From: Tengunoibacter tsumagoiensis | GTDB lineage: Bacteria > Chloroflexota > Ktedonobacteria > Ktedonobacterales > Ktedonobacteraceae | DNA length: 64,000 bases | Assembly (NCBI RefSeq): GCF_003967535.1 | Contig: NZ_BIFR01000001.1 | Coordinates: 2,727,001 to 2,791,000, forward strand | Reading direction: 5' to 3' | Part shown: piece after piece, positions 8,318 through 15,837 of the stretch | Layout of the letters: the number at the start of each line of letters is the position of its first letter | Numbering within the stretch: the first letter of the stretch is position 1 | Program-made: the position numbers and the translations under genes | Notes under the pieces: generated by a model | Told to the model about the DNA's origin: nothing | What the model saw: the letters and a program-made list of their open reading frames with translations, nothing else | Databases searched by the model: none

Positions 8318-10864
8318 TCAATCGTCGCGCTCATGTGTCACATGGTTCTCACTCCATTTGAACCATGCCTTAGTATAAATGAATGCCAATCTTTCAAGAG
8401 TAGCAGCCACAGTCAAATGCTCCCTCCCCAGACTCTGTTCATAGATATGTAATGCTCGCAGGAGGAGCCGTTCTGCTTGTTCATACCTGCCCTGCTCAGT
8501 GTAGAGGTTGGCCAATCCGTTGAGTGGAAAGACAAGCCTTGGATGTTCGAGTCCCAGGCTCTGTTCCCAGATGCTCAGAGCTTGCAGGAAGAGGGACTCT
8601 GCTTGCTCATACTTGCCTTGCTTCGCATAGAGATCTGCCAGATTATGTAGAGAATAGGCGACCTGAGGATGCTCGGGTCCAAAATTCTGTTCCCAGATGT
8701 ATAGCGCTTGCAGGAAGAGAGGCTCTGCTTGCACATACTTGCCCTGATCTTTAGAGAGAGTTGCCAGGTTATGTAGGGCAGAGGCGACCTGAGGATGCTC
8801 GGGTCCAAAATTCTGTTCCCAGATGCGTAGCGCTCGTAGAAAGAGCGGTTCTGCTTGCACATACTTGCCCTGACCAGCGTATATGTTTGCTAATCCATTG
8901 ACTAAATTGGCTACATTTAAATGTTCGGTCCCTAGATGCTGTTCCCTGATGCGTAACGCACGGAGGGCGATAGGCTCTGCCTGGGCATACTTGCCCTGAT
9001 CTTTGTAGAGGTCCGCCAGATTATGCAGTGGAGAAGCGACATTCGGATGATCGGGCCCCAGAATCTGCTCCCAGAGGCTTAGTGCCTGCAGGAAGAGTGG
9101 CTCTGCATCTTTATAGCGACCCAGATCTTGAAGATAAGCTGCTGAGACTATGAGTAAACATCCTACTTCCCAGTGTATGAGATGATATCGTTGAATGAGC
9201 TGTGCAGCTGCCAGAGCCTGTAATAATAGCCGCCCACATTGGGGCCAGGTGGCCGGTTCAGGGAAAGGAAAGGCGGCATTAATCGCCAGGACGGCTCGCT
9301 CAGCCCATAACTTTTGTTCTGCTTCATCTTGCTCATCACATAGAACTGCCTGTACAAGCCGATGAACCGAAAGTATCTTCTCTCGTGGATCGCGCTGGAT
9401 CAGAGAATAGGTGCGTAATGCTTCTATTGCTTGGTGGCGTTGGAAGACATCAGTCCCTATAGAGGCAAGCACTGGCCCAAGCACAGAGGGATTTGCAGTT
9501 AAAATCTCTTCGGCTATTGCATCAGGAGCAAGATAGGCACACAATCGTAAGAGATCAGCTGCTGCTGGATTTTTCTGTTGGATCCGTTTGAATGAAAGTG
9601 ACCAGGTTGTCGCTACAGCTTCAGGATGATCATTGACAAGAGGTTCATGCCTGGCCAATAAAAATTTTCGATGGGTTTGATAGAGCTCATGATACTCCTG
9701 GACACTCATTCCAGTTGCAATAATATAGGCTCCCGCCTGTTCCAGGGCCAGTGGTAACCCTCCAAGCTCTTGAGAGATCAGGATTGCCATGATGCGGTCT
9801 TCCTCCAAAGCCTGATCAAGGGCCGCCTTTGGAAGCAGAAGACCAGCACGCTGTAATAGAAAGAGGGCACCCTGCTCAGCAGAAAAGGCGTGCACTTCTA
9901 CAGTGAGTGCAAGCCGTTGCATCCCCGGGGCTCTGGTTGTCAGTAAGATGTGACCTCCAGGAGAGGGAGGTAGGAATGGAGAGAGGAGATCCGGTTCATC
10001 TGCATTATCGAGAATGAGCAGCCACTTCTGATGGGTCTGTAACCAGACTTTAACATCAGAAAGAATAAAATCCTGCTCCTTCTTATCGCGTTGGGGTAGC
10101 TTAAGCAGAGTGGCAATGGAGAGAAAAGAAGAGATAAGTGTCTCCAGGCTCTCAGCGTGTGCCCACAGGACTACGTCGTAGTCCTGTGCATAGCGATAAG
10201 CATATTCAGTAGCAATGTGGGTTTTACCAATGCCACCTAATCCGCTGATGGCACGAGGGGATTGGGACAGTGCTAGAGGCTGACCGTTATGTAATTGAGT
10301 ATGCAGTTGTTTAAGAATGTCATCGCGTCCAATAAAGAAAGGATTGCGGGGATAAGGAACATTCCAGATAGCTGTGCGAAGTGCCTGGGAGGTCTTTGTA
10401 GAGAACATTGAGAGGTCTTCAATAGACAGACGAAGGCCTGTCATTACATTGAGAAATGCCTCGTCCTGGTTGCTCCAGATGGAGATAGCTCTGGCATTGG
10501 TGGGCAAAGGGGAAAGATGGGCAAAGGGAGTTGATTGCCAATCGGAAGGGCGAACAATCAAAGGGATGACTCTGGCTTCACCGGCTTCATGCCGCTGTAG
10601 GGCTCGCTGCATCTCAAAGGTATATGTATCTTCTGATGCAAGGAAGTCAGGACTGATTAGCAGCAGGATCAGGGAAGCCTGATCTAGATAGTGAGCAATG
10701 GTCTCATTGCGTTTCTTTCCTGCAACGATCTCCCCCTTATCGTGGATTGAGATGAGCCCTTGTCGCTTCATCACGCTGAGATACATATCCAGTTTCCTTG
10801 CCCACTTTGTATCCTGGCGGGCATAGGAAAGGAAGACACTGATCTGACCTCCAGGCATATGCAT
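8318..10864 (-). CDS. TIR / NB-ARC / tetratricopeptide NLR-like protein, C-terminus probably truncated
   Basis: STAND-class signalling NTPase built like plant and bacterial NLR immune receptors. Order: TIR domain (about residues 7-125, ISVFLSYARQDTKWA and TFEMQRAL with the conserved Glu), NB-ARC ATPase with Walker A GLGGIGKTH (about 208), Walker B WLLILDN and GLPLAL, a winged-helix-like part, then kinesin-light-chain-type TPRs of 42 residues. TIR domains of this kind often hydrolyse NAD in anti-phage defence; that role is inferred here. The upstream TTG at 10927 lacks a ribosome site. GGAGG precedes TTG 10870 and ATG 10864, so either is likely the start. The last TPR stops after helix A (AFIYTK) and is followed by about 17 unrelated residues facing the transposase, which suggests truncation. 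Confidence 0.85.
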   Translation of the reverse strand: MHMPGGQISVFLSYARQDTKWARKLDMYLSVMKRQGLISIHDKGEIVAGKKRNETIAHYLDQASLILLLISPDFLASEDTYTFEMQRALQRHEAGEARVIPLIVRPSDWQSTPFAHLSPLPTNARAISIWSNQDEAFLNVMTGLRLSIEDLSMFSTKTSQALRTAIWNVPYPRNPFFIGRDDILKQLHTQLHNGQPLALSQSPRAISGLGGIGKTHIATEYAYRYAQDYDVVLWAHAESLETLISSFLSIATLLKLPQRDKKEQDFILSDVKVWLQTHQKWLLILDNADEPDLLSPFLPPSPGGHILLTTRAPGMQRLALTVEVHAFSAEQGALFLLQRAGLLLPKAALDQALEEDRIMAILISQELGGLPLALEQAGAYIIATGMSVQEYHELYQTHRKFLLARHEPLVNDHPEAVATTWSLSFKRIQQKNPAAADLLRLCAYLAPDAIAEEILTANPSVLGPVLASIGTDVFQRHQAIEALRTYSLIQRDPREKILSVHRLVQAVLCDEQDEAEQKLWAERAVLAINAAFPFPEPATWPQCGRLLLQALAAAQLIQRYHLIHWEVGCLLIVSAAYLQDLGRYKDAEPLFLQALSLWEQILGPDHPNVASPLHNLADLYKDQGKYAQAEPIALRALRIREQHLGTEHLNVANLVNGLANIYAGQGKYVQAEPLFLRALRIWEQNFGPEHPQVASALHNLATLSKDQGKYVQAEPLFLQALYIWEQNFGPEHPQVAYSLHNLADLYAKQGKYEQAESLFLQALSIWEQSLGLEHPRLVFPLNGLANLYTEQGRYEQAERLLLRALHIYEQSLGREHLTVAATLERLAFIYTKAWFKWSENHVTHERDD
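8395..9110 (-). repeat. 126-bp tandem repeats encoding TPR units
   Basis: About five to six copies of a 126-bp (42-codon) unit encoding TPRs. Adjacent units are nearly identical in places: a 39-nt stretch beginning at 8661 recurs exactly at 8787. This implies recent unit duplication or gene conversion inside the sensor region. Confidence 0.85.
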
Positions 10865-11103
10865 AAACAATGCTTCGACCTCCACAATAGCATGTCTAAT
10901 AGTCCCAATGTGCGAGAGCGATAACAAAAAGAATCTGAAGAATACAAAGGTGCCCTCTTTCTATAAACGTGTTAAAGCGACCAAATTAACGCACTATATA
11001 CAGTAATTATCAAAATTTAGCCTTTCTGCAAAACACCAAAGATTGATCAATGGCCATAAAGCTGCCATTCAGAAAAGAAACTATTACAATAGAGACGGAG
11101 TGC
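10865..11103. promoter_or_regulatory. Divergent intergenic region between TIR-NLR and the gene stub
   Basis: AT-rich 240-nt region that must hold the promoters of the minus-strand TIR-NLR gene and the plus-strand stub at 11106. I see no convincing -35/-10 pair. GGAG at about 11096-11100 is the ribosome site of the stub. Confidence 0.4.
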
Positions 11104-11232
11104 ATATGATACAGAATCTTGTTCTTGCTACAGAAGGCTACCGCATCTCATTTGAACTGAAGCCAATTGAACAGCGTCCGGATGTATTCGAGACGACCAT
11201 CACTTTTTTTCTCGATCCGCGCCTGGACATGC
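11104..11232 (+). repeat. 129-bp direct repeat, left copy
   Basis: Matches 14848-14976 over 129 nt with four substitutions and no gaps. It begins 2 nt before a start codon and ends within the gene. Together the copies bracket the dehydratase/SDR/RibD-C cassette. Confidence 0.95.
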
Positions 11233-11294
11233 GAGTTTGCCCCACTTTCATGGACAGAAGAAATACGGGTATACTACCCATATACTATCCATGA
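11106..11294 (+). pseudogene. 5' stub of the unknown gene whose full copy lies at 14850
   Basis: The first 42 or so codons match the protein at 14850-15302 almost exactly (MIQNLVLATEGYRISFELKP...). The frame then runs into unrelated sequence and stops after 62 codons. This copy has a good ribosome site (GGAG, 6 nt before ATG), whereas the full-length copy has none. The simplest reading is that this is the original gene start, severed from its body by insertion of the cassette. The stub product is unlikely to be functional. Confidence 0.85.
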
Positions 11295-11297
11295 AAG
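11245..11297 (+). promoter_or_regulatory. Nested inverted repeats overlapping the promoter of the dehydratase operon
   Basis: Outer arms CTTTCATGGA (11245-11254) and TCCATGAAAG (11288-11297) enclose the palindrome GGGTATACTACCC (11267-11279). TATACT occurs at 11270-11275 and again at 11281-11286, so candidate -10 boxes lie inside the symmetric sites. This is the layout of a repressor- or activator-controlled promoter. No regulator gene lies within the cassette. Confidence 0.6.
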
Positions 11298-11364
11298 GGC
11301 ATGCGATGGAAAAACGGAACAAACTTTTGTTGCCGCATTCTCACTATCGCAAAGGAGGGCGAGA

Positions 11365-13101
11365 GTGCCGATAGATCCACGAAAACTGCGCAGCCAGCGA
11401 CTGCGTGCGGTCAATTATCAGGGCGATGCGTTGCGTCTGGGAATGAACTGGACGCAAGAAGACCTTGCCAAGCCGCAGGTGCTCGTCGATAGTGCCTATG
11501 GCATGGGACACCCGGGTACATTTCACTTTCGGCCACTGATCGAAGAGGTGAGCAACGGCGTGTTCGAGGCGGGAGGCAAACCGGGCGTCTTCACCGTCAG
11601 CGACATCTGCGACGGCGTCGCTCAGGCGCATGAGGGGATGAGCTACTCTCTCGTCTCGCGCGATATCATGGCCGCCATGATCGAGATACACGCTCTTGGT
11701 CACCCTCATGACGGTATGGTTCTGATCTCAGGCAACGATAAATCAGTGCCAGCGCACCTGCTGGCTATCGCCCGCTGTAACCTCCCGGCCATTCATGTAC
11801 CTGGAGGGACGCAACTCAACGCGCCCGACTCCGTGACCTCGGACCGACTGTGGCCGATGGGGATGGCCCTTGAGCGGGGCGAGCTCCCCCGGGAGGACTT
11901 CGAGCAGGCCGAGCAGATGGCCTGTCCGACCTGTGGAGCCTGCCAGTTCATGGGCAGTGCCAGCACCGGCCAGGTGATCTCGGAGGCGCTCGGCCTGGCA
12001 CTGCCCGGCTCCGCCATTGTCCCTGCACCGCTGTCGCAGTTGCTGCGCTACGCACGCGCTGCAGGCAAGCAGATCCTCACCCTGATCGAGCGGGAAATCA
12101 CTCCCCGGCACATCCTGACGCGCGAGGCCTTCGAAAATGCCATCGTCATTCACGCGGCTGTTGGCGGCTCCACCAACATGTTGTTGCACCTACCGCTGAT
12201 CGCGCGCGAGGCCGGGGTTGAGATCACGATTGACGACTTTGACCGGATTCATCGGCAGGTGCCCGTACTGGCGAATGTTAAGACGACAGGCCGCTACCCG
12301 GTCGAGTATTTCTGGTATGCAGGAGGGGTGCCCGCCATCATGCTTGAGCTGCGCGACCTGCTCCACCTGGACTGCCTCACTGTTACCGGCAAAACCCTGG
12401 GTGAGAATCTGGAAGAGATCGAGCATAGCCGATTCTTCGCCGAACGGATCGGTTACCTCAATAATGTTAAGGTGACGCGGCGCGAGATTCTGCGTCCGCG
12501 CTCGGACCCCTTTGGATCCGATGGCGGCGTCGCAGTGTTGCGCGGCAATCTGGCTCCCGGAGGGGCGGTGATCAAGGCCTTTTCGGTCCCCAAAGAGATG
12601 CATCGCCACGTGGGACCGGCGCGGGTCTTCGATACAGAAGAAGCGGCTCTGGATGCACTGAGGGAGCGTAAGGTGACGTCCGGAGACGTCGTAGTCATCC
12701 GTTATGAGGGGCCACGAGCCAACGGCATGCCCGAGATGTATTTTGCATCAACGATTCTCGCGGCGGATCCCGCGCTTAACACCTCTACGGCTCTGGTTAC
12801 CGACGGGCGCTTCTCTGGAGCGATGAAGGGGCCATGCATTGGGCATGTCACGCCCGAGGCGCTCGATGGTGGGCCTATCGCCCTGGTTGAGGAGAACGAT
12901 CTGATTGAGATCGATGTGCCTGAGCGCAGGGTCGCCATTGTTGGCGTACAGGGCCAGCGCCTCTCAGAGAACCAGATGGAAGGTGTACTGTCTGAGCGTC
13001 GTGCGCGCTGGGTGCCACCGCCTCCACGCCACACGAGTGGTATCCTCTCCCTCTATGCCCGGGTCGCACGCGGTTCGTCAGAGGGCGCGTCTATGATCTA
13101 G
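11365..13101 (+). CDS. IlvD/Edd-family dehydratase, YjhG/YagF-like (sugar-acid dehydratase)
   Basis: Iron-sulphur dehydratase of 578 aa that would convert a sugar acid to a 2-keto-3-deoxy acid. The core follows E. coli YjhG/YagF (D-xylonate dehydratases) more closely than IlvD: ENAIVIHAAVGGSTNMLLHLPLIA, GGVPAIMLELRDL, LTVTGKTLGENLE. The start is GTG at 11365 with AAAGGAGGG 5-6 nt upstream. Cluster cysteines: SDICDG is kept and CGACQFMG is kept, but the usual SCDK/GCDK reads GNDK, replacing a cysteine with Asn. The region is visibly GC-richer than its neighbours. It lies 86 nt upstream of an SDR, suggesting a sugar-acid or sugar oxidation operon. The substrate is not certain. Confidence 0.85.
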   Translation: MPIDPRKLRSQRLRAVNYQGDALRLGMNWTQEDLAKPQVLVDSAYGMGHPGTFHFRPLIEEVSNGVFEAGGKPGVFTVSDICDGVAQAHEGMSYSLVSRDIMAAMIEIHALGHPHDGMVLISGNDKSVPAHLLAIARCNLPAIHVPGGTQLNAPDSVTSDRLWPMGMALERGELPREDFEQAEQMACPTCGACQFMGSASTGQVISEALGLALPGSAIVPAPLSQLLRYARAAGKQILTLIEREITPRHILTREAFENAIVIHAAVGGSTNMLLHLPLIAREAGVEITIDDFDRIHRQVPVLANVKTTGRYPVEYFWYAGGVPAIMLELRDLLHLDCLTVTGKTLGENLEEIEHSRFFAERIGYLNNVKVTRREILRPRSDPFGSDGGVAVLRGNLAPGGAVIKAFSVPKEMHRHVGPARVFDTEEAALDALRERKVTSGDVVVIRYEGPRANGMPEMYFASTILAADPALNTSTALVTDGRFSGAMKGPCIGHVTPEALDGGPIALVEENDLIEIDVPERRVAIVGVQGQRLSENQMEGVLSERRARWVPPPPRHTSGILSLYARVARGSSEGASMI

Positions 13102-13187
13102 GGCCGAGACAAGCCGTAGCGCCAGAGAGCAGCAGAAAAACTTCAATCATATAAAAAGAAGCCTCATCGAAAGGGGAAGACAGAGGA

Positions 13188-13991
13188 ATGCGCAAGTTAG
13201 AAAATCAGGTGGCAGTTATTACCGGGTCGGGCAGCGGAATCGGGCAGGCGACGGCACTGGCATTTGCCAGGGAAGGTGCCAGCGTAGTGGTTGCTGACAC
13301 TAACCTGCAAGCGGCGCAAGAAACGGTAAGTCTCATTCACACGCAGGAACAGCAGGGCACAGAACCTTTGGAAGGAGCGAGAGCCGCCGCCTTTCACGCC
13401 AACGTGACTGCCGCTACTGATGCCTCAGCTCTGATTGCTTTTACAATCCAAACCTTTGGGAGGATAGATATTCTGGTCAATAATGCTGGCATCGGGGTGA
13501 CGGGTACCGTCCTGACTACCAGCGAAGAAGACTGGGACCGTATCTTCGCCGTGAATGTGAAAGGGATTTTTCAGTGCTCCCGTGCGGCCATTCCGCAGAT
13601 GATCGAGCAGGGGGCAGGTGTGATAATCAATGTCTCAAGCATTGTTGCGCTCGTGGCGGTCGTAGACCGGGCAGCCTATGGAGCTTCGAAAGGAGCGGTT
13701 CTGGCCTTGACGAAGGCGATGGCTGCCGATCATGTGAAGGATAATATCCGGGTGAACTGTGTCTGCCCGGGGACGATAGATACTCCCTGGGTGGGACAGA
13801 TGGTGCAGAGCTACGCTGACCCTGAGGATGCCCGTCGCAAGATGGTGGCGCGACAGCCAGTAGGACGCCTGGGGACAGCGGAGGAAGTTGCCGCCGCTAT
13901 CCTGTATCTGGTCTCGCCTGAAGCCGCATTCGCCACTGGTTCGGCCCTGGTCATTGACGGAGGCTTTACCGCGTTTAAGTTGCCGGTCTGA
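13188..13991 (+). CDS. Short-chain dehydrogenase/reductase
   Basis: Classical NAD(P)-dependent SDR of 267 aa. The glycine motif TGSGSGIGQ (about 12-20), NNAG, the catalytic Ser (NVSS), YGASKGA (Tyr-X3-Lys) and the C-terminal GSALVIDGGFTAF are all present. VVADTN after strand beta-2 (Asp) suggests preference for NAD. AGAGGA precedes the ATG. Transcribed with the upstream sugar-acid dehydratase, it probably oxidises a sugar or a keto-deoxy sugar acid, as in non-phosphorylating pentose or fucose pathways; this is inferred from context. High GC matches the dehydratase rather than flanking genes. Confidence 0.9.
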   Translation: MRKLENQVAVITGSGSGIGQATALAFAREGASVVVADTNLQAAQETVSLIHTQEQQGTEPLEGARAAAFHANVTAATDASALIAFTIQTFGRIDILVNNAGIGVTGTVLTTSEEDWDRIFAVNVKGIFQCSRAAIPQMIEQGAGVIINVSSIVALVAVVDRAAYGASKGAVLALTKAMAADHVKDNIRVNCVCPGTIDTPWVGQMVQSYADPEDARRKMVARQPVGRLGTAEEVAAAILYLVSPEAAFATGSALVIDGGFTAFKLPV

Positions 13992-14039
13992 ACCGATAAG
14001 AACGGCAAAGACGTTCGTCGATGCATCGTCTGCCTTCTG

Positions 14040-14627
14040 CTACTTTGCCGAGCGATCTGGCTCGTAGCGCAGGGTCACGACTCCACTTTGGAGGGTCTTT
14101 GAGGCCAGCAGTTTGAGCGGGAATGAACGGGTGACGCCGTCAAAGAGGGCTTTGCCCTCGCCAAGAACCGTTGGATTGATATTGATGCGATATTCGTCAA
14201 TGAGATCCAGTTCCATAAACGTGCGCGCCAGCATGGTACTGCCGAGGAACCAGATATCTTTGCCCGGCTGCTGTTTGATAGCATTTATTTCTTCGGCGAT
14301 ATGATCTTTGATCAGCACGGTATTCTGTGCCTCGTGCCATGCAACGCGCTCTAATGTGCGTGAGACCACAATCTTGGTGGCTGCGTCCAGAAAGCGCGCG
14401 TGTTCAAGTTCGGCTGGAGTGCTCTCGGGATTGCCCGGCACCGAGAGCCAGTAGCTGGCCATGCCTTCGTACGTTCTGCGCCCCCAGATCACGGCGTCTG
14501 TGTACTCATGCAAGGAATGGGCATCCTGCTCCAATTCACGATCATACGCAATCCAACCCAGCTCGTCGTTGGGACCAGAAGTAAAGCCATTGAGCGAAAG
14601 ATGGATCAGAAAAATGATTTTTCTCAT
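14040..14627 (-). CDS. RibD C-terminal-domain / dihydrofolate-reductase-like protein
   Basis: A 195-aa member of the RibD-C reductase family (DHFR fold). It starts MRKIIFLIHLSLNGFTSGP and contains VIWGRRTYEGMASYW, the conserved nucleotide-binding segment IWFLGSTMLARTFMELDLIDEYRININPTVLGEGKALF, split in the middle by normal variation. Such solo proteins are abundant and mostly uncharacterised; some act as NADPH-dependent reductases. AAAGGAG precedes the ATG. It converges with the SDR gene. It is not a full RibD, because the deaminase half is absent. Confidence 0.85.
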   Translation of the reverse strand: MRKIIFLIHLSLNGFTSGPNDELGWIAYDRELEQDAHSLHEYTDAVIWGRRTYEGMASYWLSVPGNPESTPAELEHARFLDAATKIVVSRTLERVAWHEAQNTVLIKDHIAEEINAIKQQPGKDIWFLGSTMLARTFMELDLIDEYRININPTVLGEGKALFDGVTRSFPLKLLASKTLQSGVVTLRYEPDRSAK

Positions 14628-14747
14628 AGTACGCTCCTTTTATTATTTAACTCTTGTTTGTAGCCGCTTTCTCTTCTCATAAAGAGTCAGCAACAGGAGT
14701 ATACTCTCACGAAGGGGGCAGTGTCTTGAAGAAAATGGCCATCCAGG

Positions 14748-14790
14748 AAGGATACATCAACAAGCTCCCGCCTGTTGATGTATCCTTTTT
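14748..14790 (+). terminator. Strong intrinsic terminator without an obvious upstream gene
   Basis: A perfect 15-bp stem (14748-14762 with 14773-14787), 10-nt loop and a run of T. It is oriented to stop plus-strand transcription, yet the nearest gene upstream is on the minus strand. It sits at the right edge of the inserted cassette, 60 nt before the gene at 14850. Confidence 0.85.
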
Positions 14791-14847
14791 AGCCGAGTGT
14801 CAGTCCATGTTGATTTTGATTTTCATCTATATTACTCTCATTTATAA

Positions 14848-14976
14848 ATATGATACAGACTCTTGTTCTTGCTACAGAAGGCTACCGCATCTCATTTGAA
14901 CTGAAGCCAATTGAACAGCGTCCGGATGCATTCGAGACGACCATCACTTTTTTTCGCAATCCGCGCCTGGACATGC
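14848..14976 (+). repeat. 129-bp direct repeat, right copy
   Basis: Right copy of the duplication at 11104-11232; here it is the first part of an intact gene. Confidence 0.95.
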
Positions 14977-15302
14977 TTACATTGACTTCCTCGCCAGTCA
15001 CCCTCTCTCGTGAGACCTTACAACGGCTTGTGACCTACTTTGAACAACATATGATGAATATGCAGGACGAGTCGTTTGGTGATTCAATCGTGTTTGTCCC
15101 AATGAATCTTCAATTTCAAGTACAGGCACTTGCCGGAGATAGAAATGGACCTGATGATGGTGCATTTTCTTTACGTTTTATGCTCAATATGGAAAGACCA
15201 GATGAAGAGATAAGCTCTATCTATGTCGGGGCTGAAGCCATTATTACCTTTGAACAGACCAATCGCTTCCTCTCTGATGTGAAAAAACTATTGGGAAAAT
15301 GA
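14850..15302 (+). CDS. Unknown 150-aa protein (full-length copy)
   Basis: I do not recognise this 150-aa protein. It is soluble, with alternating strands and one helix (LSRETLQRLVTYFEQHMMN) and no motif I can name. Its size and fold pattern resemble small immunity-type or WapI-like proteins, but that is only an impression. Its first 42 codons are duplicated at 11106. No Shine-Dalgarno and no convincing promoter precede the ATG, and a strong terminator lies 60 nt upstream, so it may be silent since the cassette arrived. Confidence 0.65.
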   Translation: MIQTLVLATEGYRISFELKPIEQRPDAFETTITFFRNPRLDMLTLTSSPVTLSRETLQRLVTYFEQHMMNMQDESFGDSIVFVPMNLQFQVQALAGDRNGPDDGAFSLRFMLNMERPDEEISSIYVGAEAIITFEQTNRFLSDVKKLLGK

Positions 15303-15358
15303 TCTTCCCAGCAATGGGCACGTTGGGTTTGGAGGGGGGCATCAGGGTTATAGGATAT

Positions 15359-15412
15359 AGCAAAAGAAGGAAGGCCCTCAAGCCGCTTCTAGACTGGCTT
15401 AAGGCTCTTACC
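15359..15412 (-). terminator. Possible terminator of tRNA-Thr
   Basis: On the minus strand an imperfect hairpin (AAGCC pairing with GGCTT plus flanking pairs) is followed by a T-rich run (CTTCCTTCTTTT). It lies just downstream of the tRNA. Confidence 0.45.
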
Positions 15413-15425
15413 TCTTTTGAATGAG

Positions 15426-15497
15426 AGCCGGTGATGGGAATCGAACCCGCGACCCACGCTTTACGAAAGCGTTGCTCTACCACTGAGCTACACCGGC
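15426..15497 (-). tRNA. tRNA-Thr(CGT)
   Basis: Full cloverleaf: acceptor GCCGGTG/CACCGGC, D-arm GCTC-AGTGGTA-GAGC, anticodon stem ACGCT/AGCGT with loop TTCGTAA (anticodon CGT), and a T-arm with TTCGATT. CCA is not encoded. The T-stem has weak outer pairs (G-T and C-A). Confidence 0.95.
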
Positions 15498-15550
15498 TTG
15501 TTGTTTACAAGGATCATAGTATTGTTTTTATGTCCCTTTCGACAATGAGG

Positions 15551-15580
15551 ATTATAAAGTATAACCCTGACCTTTGTCAA
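15551..15580 (-). promoter_or_regulatory. Promoter of tRNA-Thr
   Basis: Minus strand TTGACA (15580-15575), 18-nt spacer, TATAAT (15556-15551), about 54 nt upstream of the tRNA 5' end. Both hexamers are perfect. Confidence 0.85.
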
Positions 15581-15768
15581 GCATTCCTGATGCCAAAGAA
15601 AAAAATCACTATTTTTGCTACCTTTGAACAGCATGCGAGCCTCAATGGCCCCTCTTTTCTGCTCATTGAGAGGGTTCTGTCATTGCTAGAGCCTCTTAAA
15701 GGAGGTTCAGCCATTCATGAAACATACTAAAATACAGCAGAAGCATGCAGGAGGCATGGCTTCTAATC
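15581..15768. other. Noncoding strip upstream of rdgB
   Basis: No gene, RNA or repeat recognised between the tRNA-Thr promoter and the rdgB promoter. Confidence 0.5.
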
Positions 15769-15798
15769 TCGACAAGGTTCACTTTCTTATGATAAAAT
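15769..15798 (+). promoter_or_regulatory. Promoter of rdgB
   Basis: TCGACA (15769-15774), 18-nt spacer, TAAAAT (15793-15798), with TGA just before the -10 making it extended. It lies 40 nt before the rdgB ATG. Confidence 0.6.
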
Positions 15799-15837
15799 AA
15801 GTGGCAATGTTTCGGTTCACCTAGTTTGGAGTCTAGT

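Noticed and set aside
6886..8361. Long plus-strand open frame (491 codons) opposite the transposase
   Set aside because: The minus strand has the helix-turn-helix, DDE residues and a good ribosome site; the plus frame shows no domain and is an antisense artefact.
6700..8390. Terminal inverted repeats and target duplication of the insertion sequence
   Set aside because: Candidate matches were too short and imperfect to define the ends with confidence.
11167..11364. Longer N-terminus for the dehydratase
   Set aside because: It would run through the duplicated fragment and palindromes; GTG 11365 has an ideal ribosome site and matches the family start.
15431..15730. Open frame across the tRNA-Thr gene
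   Set aside because: It starts inside the complement of the tRNA and has no ribosome site or recognisable domain.
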